Source: a virus
IMG/VR virus record: IMGVR_UViG_3300044638_006409
Location: 56,656 to 120,655 of that record
Direction: 5' to 3' (one strand)
DNA: 64,000 bases
The translations under genes and the position numbers were made by a program. Shown in pieces: positions 44,397-53,255 of the stretch (positions are counted from its first letter, which is position 1; each line of letters starts with the position of its first letter). The notes beneath the pieces were generated by a model. It was not told the DNA's origin. It ran no database searches and saw only the letters and a list, made by a program, of their open reading frames with translations.

Positions 44397-45659
44397 ATGA
44401 AAAAACTTTTTATTTTACTTTTCGTTGTATTAGCAAGTTTACAATCTTGTAAACAAAAAGATTCTTGTGCTGATACAGTATGTCCAAATGGTCAAGTTTG
44501 TGTTGATGGAACTTGTCAAGGAGCAACAACTAATGTTGTAATATCATCAAACATTAGTTCTAACACAACTTGGACAGCAGACAATGTTTATGAGTTGGGT
44601 GGAAGAATCACGGTATTGGATGGTGTTACACTAACAATAGAACCAGGTACAGTTATCAAAGGTCAAGCAGGTACAGGAGCAAACGCAACAGCTTTATTAG
44701 TTGCAAGAGGTGGTAAAATCAATGCTGTTGGTACACCAACTAAACCTATTATCTTCACATCTGTTGCAGATGAAATTACACCTGAACAAGTAGGTGCTGG
44801 ACTTTTCATTAGTCCAAACCTTGACCCCGCAACACAAGGATTATGGGGTGGTGTTATTATATTAGGAAAAGCACCAATCTCAGCTTCAGCTAATGAAATC
44901 CAAATCGAAGGTATTCCTACTACTGACCCTAATGGTTTATATGGTGGAAATGATGTTAGTGATAACTCTGGTGTTATGAAATATATATCTATTCGACACG
45001 GAGGCGCAAACATTGGTAATGGTAACGAAATCAATGGTTTAACACTTGGTGGTGTTGGTAATGGAACAACAATTGAGAATATTGAAATCGTTGGTAATCA
45101 AGATGATGGTATTGAGTTCTTTGGTGGAACTGTAAATGTAACAAACCTTATTGTATGGTTTTCAGGTGACGATGCAATTGACACAGACCAAGCTTGGGCT
45201 GGAACATTAAATAATTTTATTGTAATTTGTGGTAGTGCAACTGACCATGCTTTAGAAATTGATGGACCTGAAGGTACTTTGATGGCATCTCACACTATAA
45301 GAAATGGTTCTGTAATTGGAAGTCCTGAAGCTGAATTGGGTGACTTTAGAGCTTGTCCAAGAGGAACATTCGAAAACATATTCTTCCGTGATTTCGTTGA
45401 CCCAGCTATTGCGGGTAGAGGTGACTTATCAATATCAAACCCAACAAATTCTACTTGTTCAACAGATAATTTAACATCAGGAGTTTTGACTTTCTCAAAC
45501 TTACAAGTTATACTTCCAGTAAATGTAACATTGAGTACCGTGTTTAGAAATGGTACGAGTGCTTTTGCTACTAATGTTGCAACTAGAACAATTGGTGCAA
45601 ACAAATCAACATTCAATTGGACTTGGACAGAACAAGCAAATCTATTATTGGGACTATAA
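44397..45659 (+). CDS. Bacteroidetes-type surface lipoprotein (host-derived)
   Basis: 420 residues. A lipoprotein signal peptide is visible: MKKLFILLFVVLASLQSC, with Cys18 as the lipidated residue. A short Cys-rich linker (CADTVCPNGQVCVDGTC) follows, then a right-handed beta-helix-like domain with TIEPGTVIKGQAG, KPIIFTSVAD, GLWGGVIILG and ISIRHGG. This matches a widespread Bacteroidetes lipoprotein family that I recall from host genomes. Inferred role: altering the cell surface, for example superinfection exclusion. Higher Gly and Ala use than neighbours fits transfer from a host. Confidence 0.7.
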   Translation: MKKLFILLFVVLASLQSCKQKDSCADTVCPNGQVCVDGTCQGATTNVVISSNISSNTTWTADNVYELGGRITVLDGVTLTIEPGTVIKGQAGTGANATALLVARGGKINAVGTPTKPIIFTSVADEITPEQVGAGLFISPNLDPATQGLWGGVIILGKAPISASANEIQIEGIPTTDPNGLYGGNDVSDNSGVMKYISIRHGGANIGNGNEINGLTLGGVGNGTTIENIEIVGNQDDGIEFFGGTVNVTNLIVWFSGDDAIDTDQAWAGTLNNFIVICGSATDHALEIDGPEGTLMASHTIRNGSVIGSPEAELGDFRACPRGTFENIFFRDFVDPAIAGRGDLSISNPTNSTCSTDNLTSGVLTFSNLQVILPVNVTLSTVFRNGTSAFATNVATRTIGANKSTFNWTWTEQANLLLGL

Positions 45660-45679
45660 GAAATTAAAAACCAAATGAG

Positions 45680-45712
45680 AAAGGTTCTGACCAAAAGTTA
45701 GAACCTTTTTTT
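45680..45712 (+). terminator. Terminator after lipoprotein gene
   Basis: AAAGGTTCT pairs with AGAACCTTT, followed by a T7 run. Confidence 0.8.
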
Positions 45713-45735
45713 ATTGTCAAAATCAAAATACTAAT

Positions 45736-45942
45736 ATGGAATCACTAAAACTAAGAGTAACTCTAACCAACACAAAGGGGTGGAAAGAAACGAAAGATGT
45801 CCACCTATCACATTACCTATCTCAAAAAGAAGAAGGAAACGATGTTTTAGATAAAATCGTTGAACAACTTATTCAGGATTATGAAAGGATGGGAAAAAAT
45901 ATGAATGAAAATAAAATAGAAAATCAAAAATGGAGACCGTAA
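45736..45942 (+). CDS. Small unrecognised protein
   Basis: 68 residues, MESLKLRVTLTNTKGWKETK, basic-acidic mix. First gene after a terminator; overlaps the DUF3310 gene by 13 bases. Function unknown. Confidence 0.45.
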   Translation: MESLKLRVTLTNTKGWKETKDVHLSHYLSQKEEGNDVLDKIVEQLIQDYERMGKNMNENKIENQKWRP

Positions 45943-46175
45943 TCAAAACTTGGGAAAAGAAAGAAAGTGTTAATCACCCTTCTCATTATGGAGGCGCTGA
46001 TAATGTTTATGAAGCGATAAAGGTGATAGATGCCTGGTCATTAGGATTTGCCTTGGGTAATACTGTAAAGTATATCAGTAGGGCAGGTAAGAAAGACCAA
46101 TCAAAAGAATTAGAAGACCTAAAGAAAGCTTTATGGTATCTTCAACACCACATCAATCAATTAGAGAATAAATGA
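45930..46175 (+). CDS. DUF3310 protein, T7 gp1.7-like
   Basis: 81 residues. VNHPSHY, YEAIKVIDAW, ALGNTVKYISRAGKK and EDLKKALWYLQHHI are the signature of DUF3310, which includes the T7 gp1.7 nucleotide-kinase-related proteins (family knowledge). A role in nucleotide metabolism fits the neighbouring Dam and ThyA genes. Overlaps Dam by 4 bases. Confidence 0.8.
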   Translation: METVIKTWEKKESVNHPSHYGGADNVYEAIKVIDAWSLGFALGNTVKYISRAGKKDQSKELEDLKKALWYLQHHINQLENK

Positions 46176-46969
46176 ATACACCAATAAAATATTTCGGGGG
46201 AAAAGGAACAATGTTTAACAATATTATAGAACACTTCCCCAACCAAAATGACTTTAACATTTATTTAGAACCATTCGGTGGTTCCTTCTCAATAGGATTG
46301 AAAAAACCTGAAACTGAAATTGAGATTTACAATGATATAGAACAAAATGTTTATTCCCTTTATAAAGTTTTGTCGGATAAAGATTTATTCGATGAGTTCA
46401 AGTTCAAATGTGATTTAACTCATTTCTCCGAAGATTTAAGGAAGGAATTCAAAGATAAGTTGAAAGGTGACTTAACCACTTTGGATAGAGCATTTTACTT
46501 TTTTTATGTAAACAGAACATCACATAATGGTGTGGGTGGAATTACAATCAGCAACATAGTAAGAAGGAAGATGAGTAAATCAACTTCAGATTTTTTGTCT
46601 GCAATTGATAGATTACCTGAATTACACGATAGATTGTCAAAAGTAATTATGTTAAACACTAATGGAATAAAGTTGATTGAAAAATATAAGGAATATCCAA
46701 ATTGTTTCATTTATGCTGACCCCCCTTATGAACAATCAACCAGAACAAATGCGAGATATAAGGAAGATATGGATAGAGATGGACATATTAAGTTTCTCGA
46801 TTCTGTTATTGATTCCAAAGCTAAGATATTGATTAGTGGATATGATTGTGAATTATATGATAGATTGACTGATAATGGATTTATTAAAGTTCATTTTGAT
46901 GTAAAAACTGTTGATGGTAACCATAAACCTAAAACCAAAACTGAAACTCTTTGGAAGAACTATGAATAA
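46172..46969 (+). CDS. dam: DNA adenine methylase (Dam/D12 class)
   Basis: 265 residues. SAM-binding motif IKYFGGKG at the N-terminus and YLEPFGGSF near 30, and the catalytic DPPY near 181, in the alpha-class order. It methylates adenine N6, commonly in GATC. It would protect phage DNA from host restriction. Coupled to the DUF3310 gene by a 4-base overlap. Confidence 0.9.
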   Translation: MNTPIKYFGGKGTMFNNIIEHFPNQNDFNIYLEPFGGSFSIGLKKPETEIEIYNDIEQNVYSLYKVLSDKDLFDEFKFKCDLTHFSEDLRKEFKDKLKGDLTTLDRAFYFFYVNRTSHNGVGGITISNIVRRKMSKSTSDFLSAIDRLPELHDRLSKVIMLNTNGIKLIEKYKEYPNCFIYADPPYEQSTRTNARYKEDMDRDGHIKFLDSVIDSKAKILISGYDCELYDRLTDNGFIKVHFDVKTVDGNHKPKTKTETLWKNYE

Positions 46970-47006
46970 AGTTTATTAAAAAAAGAATAAAAATTTTTAG
47001 AAATGT

Positions 47007-47037
47007 TTTGGTTGTAAAAATATTTTTCATACATTTG
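47007..47037 (+). promoter_or_regulatory. Bacteroidetes-type promoter before ParB-like gene
   Basis: TTTG at 47007-47010, 19 bases, TACATTTG at 47030-47037, then a ~60-base AT-rich leader. Confidence 0.6.
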
Positions 47038-47098
47038 TAATTAATCCACTTGTGAAACTATTTAAAATCATTTTATATTACAATTTAAACTCCAAACT

Positions 47099-48139
47099 AT
47101 GAATCACGATTTAACTGCAACAGCAGAATTAGAACTTTCAGAGAATCAAATTATGTCCATTCTCAACAATTTAACAAATGATAATTTTTTGAAATTGTTT
47201 AATGAACAACAAATACAAAGAAATTTATCAATTACAGGTGAGGAACTTTTACATACAATTGACCACAGAGGAAAATCTAAGGTTTACGATGAAGGGGTTC
47301 TTAATTATACAACAGATTTAGATACATTTTCATTTGGAAAGTCGAATCGTAAGATTATCCAAAAAAAAGTAGATGAAATATGTAAAACAATTGAAGAATA
47401 CGGTATAATTGTCCCAATTATTGTGGATAAAAAATTAGAAATTGGTGAAGGACAACATCGTGTAAAGGCTTTGATGAAGTATAATGAAAATAACCCCAAC
47501 AATAAAAAAGGGATTTATTTTATAATTCGTAAAAAAATTCCCCCTCAGACAGTTAAAGTTATGAATAGAACTTTTACGAATTGGAAAAATCCTGATTATT
47601 TACATTCTTATGTTGAAGATGGATTACCTGAATATATTAAGTTGAAAAACTTTATTGAAAAAAATAAAGAATTCACATTCTATTTTTGTACAGCAATGTG
47701 TCAAAATGATTTGTCTGGTGTCGATAGACATGGTGGAAAATCGAATATAAAACATAATACTCATCAATCGATGAAAGACAAATTTGAACAAGGTCTATGG
47801 ACAGTTGCTTCTGATGACCCAAATTTGGAAAGAGCTCAACGATATGCCGATGATATTAAAAAGGTGACTAAAGTTTGTAATATTACATCTCAACATTTTT
47901 ATTTTGCGTTATTAAATTTATTAATGAATGTACCCAAGTTTGATTTGAATAGATTTATAAATAAACTTCAAGAAAATTATTTGTATTATCACAAAGTTCA
48001 AATTCATAACAGAGAACAAGCATATGATTTAATCAATGCTGTTTACAATGTAAAATCAAAGAAAAAGAATGAAGAGGAGTTAAACATATTACAATTTTGG
48101 AATAATAAAAAAAGAAGAAAAAAAACCGTAAATGAATAA
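47099..48139 (+). CDS. ParB/Srx-like nuclease-domain protein
   Basis: 346 residues. The core 'YGIIVPIIVDKKLEIGEGQH' then RVKALMKYN matches the ParB N-terminal catalytic/CTP-binding motif (GxGxHR). The rest lacks a classic ParB helix-turn-helix and has 'GVDRHGGKSNIKHNTHQS' of unknown role. It could bind DNA, cut it, or use CTP. Starts a transcript with its own promoter and overlaps the HAD gene by 8 bases. Confidence 0.7.
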   Translation: MNHDLTATAELELSENQIMSILNNLTNDNFLKLFNEQQIQRNLSITGEELLHTIDHRGKSKVYDEGVLNYTTDLDTFSFGKSNRKIIQKKVDEICKTIEEYGIIVPIIVDKKLEIGEGQHRVKALMKYNENNPNNKKGIYFIIRKKIPPQTVKVMNRTFTNWKNPDYLHSYVEDGLPEYIKLKNFIEKNKEFTFYFCTAMCQNDLSGVDRHGGKSNIKHNTHQSMKDKFEQGLWTVASDDPNLERAQRYADDIKKVTKVCNITSQHFYFALLNLLMNVPKFDLNRFINKLQENYLYYHKVQIHNREQAYDLINAVYNVKSKKKNEEELNILQFWNNKKRRKKTVNE

Positions 48140-48494
48140 AGTTTATTTGATTGATATAGATGGGACAATTTGTGAGGATATAAGAAATGAAGACTCCCAT
48201 CTATATCCATTTGCCTTACATTACGAGGAAAGTAGATTGATTCTTAACAAGTGGTATGATGATGGAAACATTATAACATTCTTTACTGCCAGAGAGAGTA
48301 AAGATAGACATATTACAGAAGATTGGTTAAGATTGAAGGGGTTTAAGTTTCACGGATTGATTATGGATAAACCAAGATGTAAAGATGGTCAGGTTTATCA
48401 CTGGATTGATAATAGACCTGTAAAAGCAACAACTTATAAAGGTAATTGGAGTGAACTTAAACAGATTTACGCAAAAGTACAAATATTCGAATAA
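48132..48494 (+). CDS. HAD-family phosphatase, polynucleotide phosphatase-like
   Basis: 120 residues. Motif I is LIDIDGTIC (Asp8, Asp10), motif II TFFTAR, and the Asp-bearing C-terminal motif YHWIDNRPVKA. This small HAD domain resembles the phosphatase half of T4 Pnk. It may remove phosphates from nucleotides or nucleic acid ends. Stop overlaps the next small gene as TAATG. Confidence 0.75.
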   Translation: MNKVYLIDIDGTICEDIRNEDSHLYPFALHYEESRLILNKWYDDGNIITFFTARESKDRHITEDWLRLKGFKFHGLIMDKPRCKDGQVYHWIDNRPVKATTYKGNWSELKQIYAKVQIFE

Positions 48495-48640
48495 TGATGG
48501 TAAAAAGATTTGTTAGATTTCCAAATGAAATGGATTTCGTTGAAATGGAAATCAATATGGATGATTTTAATATGGTTACAGAGTTTAGTGACCAGATGTT
48601 TGGATGGTATAAAGGAACTTATATTTCAATAAAGTTATAA
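48494..48640 (+). CDS. Small unrecognised protein
   Basis: 48 residues: MMVKRFVRFPNEMDFVEMEI onward, ending GWYKGTYISIKL. It is TAATG-coupled to the HAD gene and ends 5 bases before the next gene's GTG start. Tight packing supports it as a real gene; function unknown. Confidence 0.5.
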   Translation: MMVKRFVRFPNEMDFVEMEINMDDFNMVTEFSDQMFGWYKGTYISIKL

Positions 48641-48645
48641 AATTA

Positions 48646-49260
48646 GTGAGAGTATTAAATCTATATGCTGGTATAGGTGGGAATAGGAAATATTGGGAAA
48701 ATGTTGATGTGACAGCGGTGGAATACAATGAAGAAATCGCAAATGTCTATCAACATTTTTTTCCTAATGACACAATTGTGGTTGGTGATGCCCACGAATA
48801 CCTCGCCAAGAACTGGAGAAACTTTGATTTTATTTGGTCAAGTCCCCCCTGTCAAAGTCATAGTAAAGTTAGAATGATGGCAAGCAAAGGAGGAAGTTAT
48901 GACTCCGTAATGCCTGATATGAAGTTATGGGCTGAAATTATTTTCTTACAAAACTTTACCAAGAATACGAACATCAAGTTTGTTGTCGAAAATGTTAAAC
49001 CATATTATGAACCATTTGTCAAACCAACAATAAAGTTGGGGAGACATTTGTTTTGGACAAACATTGATATCCCTGAAATTGAAATTAAAGATGGATTGAC
49101 CCATAATGAGAGGGGAAGTTCTGAGAAAGGTTATTTTGATTTGAGGGAGTTTAAGTTATCCCACAGAAAAGACCAGATAATTAGAAATTGTGTTGACCCT
49201 GATGTTGGAAAATATATTTTGGATTGTGTATTAAGACCTGAAGAATTAAAATTAACTTAA
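48646..49260 (+). CDS. Short C5 cytosine DNA methyltransferase
   Basis: 204 residues, GTG start. Motif I is LNLYAGIGG, the catalytic motif IV is SSPPCQ (Cys69) and motif VI is ENV (Glu115). Bacterial enzymes are longer (about 300 or more), so the target-recognition region is reduced to RGSSEKGYFDL-containing sequence. It could modify a short site or be a phage-specific form. One of six methyltransferase genes in the window. Confidence 0.8.
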   Translation: MRVLNLYAGIGGNRKYWENVDVTAVEYNEEIANVYQHFFPNDTIVVGDAHEYLAKNWRNFDFIWSSPPCQSHSKVRMMASKGGSYDSVMPDMKLWAEIIFLQNFTKNTNIKFVVENVKPYYEPFVKPTIKLGRHLFWTNIDIPEIEIKDGLTHNERGSSEKGYFDLREFKLSHRKDQIIRNCVDPDVGKYILDCVLRPEELKLT

Positions 49261-49314
49261 TATAGTATTCGTGGTAATGTAAGCCCCAATTCCTATTTAT
49301 CAATAAAAAGATAT

Positions 49315-50028
49315 ATGGACAAGTGGAAAACAATTATTATGAGTGATTTACATTTAGGTGCAATTCAATCAAACACTGACAAGATTATTGAGTTCTTGGA
49401 TTATAATGATGCTGAGACAATAATATTAAATGGTGATATTATTGATGGATGGGCATTAAAGAGGGGAACTAAATGGAAAAAGGGTGACTCAAAAATAATT
49501 AGAAAGTTAATGAAAAAGGCCGAACACGGAACAAAAATCATCTATCTACACGGAAATCACGATGATTTTATGAATCAGTTTGTCCCTTTTCAAATGGGTA
49601 AGATTGATTTTGTAAGAGAGTATGGTTTCAAGGGTGTTGATGGTAGATTATATTATTGTTTCCACGGAGATGTATTGGATTTTATCGTGATTAAAATGAA
49701 ATGGGTCGCGTTAATTGGGGGATGGTCATATGATTTTGTTATTAAACTTAATACATTTTATAATTTCATCAGGAAGAAACTTAATTTACCTTATCATTCA
49801 TTAGCAAACATTATTAAAAGAAATGTTAAGGGGTTGAATAATTTCATTGAGAAGTTTGAAACAAATGCAACAAAGTTGGCCAAACAAAAAGGATATGATG
49901 TTGCGGTTTGTGGACACATTCACCAACCCAAAATAGATGTTGATTATATGAACTCAGGTGATTTTTGTGAAAATACAACTTGTTTAGTTGAAAATGTTGA
50001 TGGAAACTGGTATATCATTGAAGTGTAA
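49315..50028 (+). CDS. LpxH-like UDP-2,3-diacylglucosamine diphosphatase
   Basis: 237 residues. The metallophosphoesterase motifs are IIMSDLHLG, ILNGDIIDGW, LHGNHDD, FHGDVLD and VCGHIHQPK. The C-terminal YMNSGDF..NTTCLVEN also fits the LpxH-like branch common in Bacteroidetes. LpxH cleaves UDP-diacylglucosamine in lipid A synthesis. In a phage this may alter lipid A or serve a different phosphodiester. Only the family is certain. Confidence 0.75.
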   Translation: MDKWKTIIMSDLHLGAIQSNTDKIIEFLDYNDAETIILNGDIIDGWALKRGTKWKKGDSKIIRKLMKKAEHGTKIIYLHGNHDDFMNQFVPFQMGKIDFVREYGFKGVDGRLYYCFHGDVLDFIVIKMKWVALIGGWSYDFVIKLNTFYNFIRKKLNLPYHSLANIIKRNVKGLNNFIEKFETNATKLAKQKGYDVAVCGHIHQPKIDVDYMNSGDFCENTTCLVENVDGNWYIIEV

Positions 50029-50031
50029 ATT

Positions 50032-50379
50032 ATGGAAATAAGAAAAGTTAGTTATAAAGAAGTTGAAAAAGAATTCGTTGAAATAAAACCAGATTTATTG
50101 GATGAAACTGCAACATATTATGGTTGTTTCTACAAAGAAGAACTTGTTGGTATTGTTTCATATATCGAACATCCTTATGTTATTTATCTCTGTCATGCCT
50201 TTGTCAAAGAAGAACATAGAAACAAAGGAATATATAAAATGCTTTGGAATTATAGAGGTATTAAATTAAAAGACACCGAAAAACAAGTTTATGCTCATTG
50301 TAATGTTAATAGTTTGAAACATTTTATTAACAACGGATACAACATTGAAAAAGCATTATTCAAGGTTGTAAAAAAATAG
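50032..50379 (+). CDS. GNAT-family acetyltransferase
   Basis: 115 residues. The acetyl-CoA pocket is indicated by the pattern AFVKEEHRNKGIYKMLW, matching the Q/R-x-x-G-x-G/A motif (here RNKGIYK). Strand AHCNVNSLKHFINNGY is the usual fold end. The substrate is unknown. It sits between LpxH-like and thioesterase genes, so a surface or lipid-related role is possible. Confidence 0.7.
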   Translation: MEIRKVSYKEVEKEFVEIKPDLLDETATYYGCFYKEELVGIVSYIEHPYVIYLCHAFVKEEHRNKGIYKMLWNYRGIKLKDTEKQVYAHCNVNSLKHFINNGYNIEKALFKVVKK

Positions 50380-50423
50380 TTGACAATCCCCCATTTTTTA
50401 TCTATCCTCAATTAAAAAAATTA

Positions 50424-50855
50424 ATGGAATTAGTAACGACTTATATTTGTAAGACCTCAGATAATGGTGTCCACGATAATATATTCGGTGGAACAATATT
50501 GGGGTTAATCGACCAAAGTGCTGGTGCTTATGCGGCACAGATATGTGATACACCAAGAATGGTGACAATCAAAATTGATGAACTTTTATTTAAGAACTCC
50601 GTTAAGGTTGGAAATATTATTAAGTTCTATGCCACAGTTAAAGAGTTTGGAACTAGTTCCGTAACTTTATATATGGAGGTTAGAAAACATAATGTTTATA
50701 CTGGACATCAAGATGTGGTAGTATCAACCAATATCAAGTTTGTAAGAATTGATGAAGAAGGTAGAGCCATTCCAATCTCTGACAGAGTTAAAACAAGATA
50801 CTACAACAGAATGGAACAATATGGTAAAGGACTATTAAACCCTGAAGAAAAATAA
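50424..50855 (+). CDS. Acyl-CoA thioesterase, hotdog fold (YciA-like)
   Basis: 143 residues. The hotdog core shows DNIFGGTILGLIDQSAGAYA, with an Asp in the loop typical of YciA/ACOT enzymes, and FKNSVKVGNIIKFYATV. A C-terminal tail (RVKTRYYNRMEQ) also occurs in bacterial relatives. It hydrolyses acyl-CoA, an unusual activity for a phage. Three neighbours suggest an acyl/lipid module. Confidence 0.8.
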   Translation: MELVTTYICKTSDNGVHDNIFGGTILGLIDQSAGAYAAQICDTPRMVTIKIDELLFKNSVKVGNIIKFYATVKEFGTSSVTLYMEVRKHNVYTGHQDVVVSTNIKFVRIDEEGRAIPISDRVKTRYYNRMEQYGKGLLNPEEK

Positions 50856-50860
50856 TATAT

Positions 50861-51991
50861 ATGAATAAATTAGATTTGGATTATAAAGAACTCCTATTGG
50901 ATATAATGACAAATGGGGTTAAGAAAAGTGATAGAACAGGTACTGGAACAATATCAGTATTCGGTCGCCAGATAAGACATAAAATGTCAGATGGATTTCC
51001 AGTCCTAACAACCAAGAAAATGTATTTCAAGGGAATTGTGACTGAATTGATTTGGTTTTTAAGGGGTGATACCAATATAAAATATTTGGTTGATAATGAT
51101 TGTAACATATGGACAGGAGACGCTTATAAGAAGTATATAATGTTACCAAAAGAACTATCTGAAGTCGTTTCAGATAGTGGAAAATTTAATGGTCGAAATT
51201 TAACACAAGAAGAATTCATCAACAAAATCAAAACAGATGATGAGTTTGCTAAGAAGTGGGGTGAATTGGGAAAAATATATGGAAGACAATGGCGAAGATG
51301 GAAGGTTTATAAGTATGAAAGTGGTACGGGTCATTTATACTCAGATGTTGATAGTAATGGTATAAAACAACATATAGACCAAATCGCCAACCTAATCCAC
51401 GACCTTAAAACAAATCCTGATTCCCGAAGATTGATGGTATCAGCTTGGAATCCAGCGGATTTACCAAATATGGTTCTCCCACCTTGTCATTATGGATTTC
51501 AAGTTTGGACAAGAGAGTTGAGTGATGAAGAAAGAATTAAGTTATTGGTTAAATTAGAAAATCCAAAAGGATATGAAGGTGTGAAAATAACTGATACTGT
51601 TCAAGAATTATTAACTATTAACAATATTCCAACCAGAACAATCTCTCTTATGTGGAATCAAAGATCGATTGATACAGGATTGGGGCTTCCATATAATATC
51701 ACATCTTATGCTTTGTTATTGACGATATTGGGTAAAATGACTAATATGATACCTGAAGAATTAATTGGTAATTTGGGTGACACACACATCTATTCAGACC
51801 ATATTGATGGACTCAAAGAACAATTAACTAGAGAACCATATCAATTACCCACATTGAAGATTAATTCAGGTAATGAGAATTGGCATCTATTGGAATTGGA
51901 TGAAGTATTGAATACATTAGACCCAAGTGTAACATTCAAGTTAGAAAATTATCAATCACACCCAACCATAAAATTACCATTATCTAATTAA
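50861..51991 (+). CDS. thyA: Thymidylate synthase, ThyA type with insert
   Basis: 376 residues. RTGTGTISVFGRQIRH, PVLTTKKMYFKGIV, GKIYGRQWRRW, SWNPADLPNMVLPPCHYGFQ (catalytic Cys208) and LPYNITSYA are all standard ThyA blocks. Length exceeds the usual 264-290 because of an insert after DAYKKY (residues ~93-125) and one after RRW. It converts dUMP to dTMP with methylene-THF, supplying AT-rich phage DNA synthesis. Confidence 0.93.
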   Translation: MNKLDLDYKELLLDIMTNGVKKSDRTGTGTISVFGRQIRHKMSDGFPVLTTKKMYFKGIVTELIWFLRGDTNIKYLVDNDCNIWTGDAYKKYIMLPKELSEVVSDSGKFNGRNLTQEEFINKIKTDDEFAKKWGELGKIYGRQWRRWKVYKYESGTGHLYSDVDSNGIKQHIDQIANLIHDLKTNPDSRRLMVSAWNPADLPNMVLPPCHYGFQVWTRELSDEERIKLLVKLENPKGYEGVKITDTVQELLTINNIPTRTISLMWNQRSIDTGLGLPYNITSYALLLTILGKMTNMIPEELIGNLGDTHIYSDHIDGLKEQLTREPYQLPTLKINSGNENWHLLELDEVLNTLDPSVTFKLENYQSHPTIKLPLSN

Positions 51992-51992
51992 T

Positions 51993-52382
51993 ATGACACT
52001 AGACAATTTAAGATTGTTAATTAAAGATGTTTTTGATAATTCAACAGACATCAAAGAAATTGAAAGTTCCATATTTTCTTTAATAAGATTATATGAGATG
52101 ACTTATAATCCTGACTCAATGTTCATCAAAGACAAATACGAATACAAAGAAACTAATTACCTAAACATAAATTGTGGATGCAAACCTGAAAATGGTGGTA
52201 ATGGTATTTGTGGTTCTACGATTGGGAGTGTTATGGAACTAATGCAAAAAAAATATGAAGGGACAATTAAATCAAATACAACAACATATTCTGATGCTTT
52301 AAGTTGCGGTTTTGGTATTTGCAATTGTACATCAGAAAGTAACTATACATATTGTTTAACTTCAACTAAAACAACAATATAA
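51993..52382 (+). CDS. Small Cys-rich protein
   Basis: 129 residues. The C-terminal half is Cys-rich (CGCKPENGGNGICGS, CGFGICNCTSESNYTYC), the N-terminal half helical. Could bind metal or form disulfides; no family recognised. One base after ThyA. Confidence 0.45.
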   Translation: MTLDNLRLLIKDVFDNSTDIKEIESSIFSLIRLYEMTYNPDSMFIKDKYEYKETNYLNINCGCKPENGGNGICGSTIGSVMELMQKKYEGTIKSNTTTYSDALSCGFGICNCTSESNYTYCLTSTKTTI

Positions 52383-52383
52383 T

Positions 52384-52611
52384 ATGGAATACAGAATTGT
52401 AAAAGTTGAAACACCTCAAATAACGAAGAATTATGAGGCTAAAATAGATTTTATACCTGAAGTATACTTTGTAACAAGATATGAAATAGAAAAGAAAATA
52501 TTTTTCTTTATGCCGTGGATAAACACTAATTATCAATTTATAACTCTTGAAGAGGCTACATCATATGTTGATTGGTTCAAAAGAAAAAAAATTAGAACAA
52601 TTATCAAATAA
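52384..52611 (+). CDS. Small unrecognised protein
   Basis: 75 residues, MEYRIVKVETPQITKNYEAK, with FFFMPWINTNY typical of small phage proteins of unknown role. The end (KKKIRTIIK) lies in a ~30-base sequence repeated at 53256. Confidence 0.45.
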   Translation: MEYRIVKVETPQITKNYEAKIDFIPEVYFVTRYEIEKKIFFFMPWINTNYQFITLEEATSYVDWFKRKKIRTIIK

Positions 52612-52614
52612 TGG
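52586..52614 (+). repeat. Direct repeat, copy A
   Basis: AAAAAAATTAGAACAATTAT then CAAATAATGG. It nearly matches 53256-53286 and in both places sits directly before a small gene start. Confidence 0.55.
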
Positions 52615-52709
52615 AAAACAACATACCACCCCAAGATATGGCACAAGAGCTCTTCCATCGTTTCAATAAGGAAGGGCTTCACGATTTAATAACCACAGAA
52701 AACAATTAA
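52611..52709 (+). CDS. Very small protein
   Basis: 32 residues: MENNIPPQDMAQELFHRFNK then EGLHDLITTENN. TAATG-coupled to the preceding gene and 3 bases before the next start. Short, but the spacing and codon use support translation. Confidence 0.35.
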   Translation: MENNIPPQDMAQELFHRFNKEGLHDLITTENN

Positions 52710-52712
52710 ATT

Positions 52713-52913
52713 ATGGAAGAAAATTTAAAAAAACTTACTAATAATTGTAGTGTTTGTGATTCTGATAAAATCAGATATGAAACTGTAACTTTTCGCAATC
52801 TAGTTATTCAATTAATAGCTGGTAAAACCGTTATAAGTTCAACATATCAAGATATTGAATATAAGATTTGCGTTAAATGTGGTGATAGACGTACAAATTT
52901 TTTTACATATTAA
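52713..52913 (+). CDS. Small zinc-ribbon protein
   Basis: 66 residues with CSVCD near 12 and CVKCGD near 54, forming one predicted zinc ribbon. The segment between is hydrophobic. Similar in layout to the 76-residue protein at 20139-20369. Function unknown. Confidence 0.5.
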   Translation: MEENLKKLTNNCSVCDSDKIRYETVTFRNLVIQLIAGKTVISSTYQDIEYKICVKCGDRRTNFFTY

Positions 52914-53023
52914 AAATAAAATCATAAAAAGAGAAAGTTTTAAAGAGTTTCAAGAAAGATTGTGCTGAACAAAAACTTAATTGGGGAAGACAAATAGTTA
53001 ATATTAATTAAAAACAATACATT
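52914..53023. other. Intergenic stretch with decayed coding trace
   Basis: 110 bases. A frame reading as RESFKEFQE is interrupted by TGA, and no start fits, so it may be a gene remnant. No hairpin, tRNA or promoter of note. Confidence 0.3.
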
Positions 53024-53203
53024 ATGAAAAATTTAGAAAGAAAAAAACTGGAAAGTTTATTAAACAGTAGAATTGATGAGGTTAATATTATACCAATTTA
53101 TAAAGATGAAAATAAAACTGAAGTTGAAGAAGTTGAATGTGAAATTAAATTTAAAACAAATATTCAATATATAGAACAATTGTTGGATATTTGTAAACCC
53201 TAA
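53024..53203 (+). CDS. Small charged unrecognised protein
   Basis: 59 residues: MKNLERKKLESLLNSRIDEV onward, ending IEQLLDICKP. Helical with an acidic middle (EVEEVECEIK). Normal codon use and a complete frame support a gene; no family. Confidence 0.45.
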   Translation: MKNLERKKLESLLNSRIDEVNIIPIYKDENKTEVEEVECEIKFKTNIQYIEQLLDICKP

Positions 53204-53255
53204 TAGTTTTGATACCCAATAGTTCAGAAATTTATGGTATTATTAATGAATTTTA

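Noticed and set aside
50379-50410. TTGACA-N17-TATCCT resembling an enteric sigma-70 promoter
   Set aside because: Overlaps the previous stop and does not match the Bacteroidetes-type promoters used elsewhere here; probably chance.
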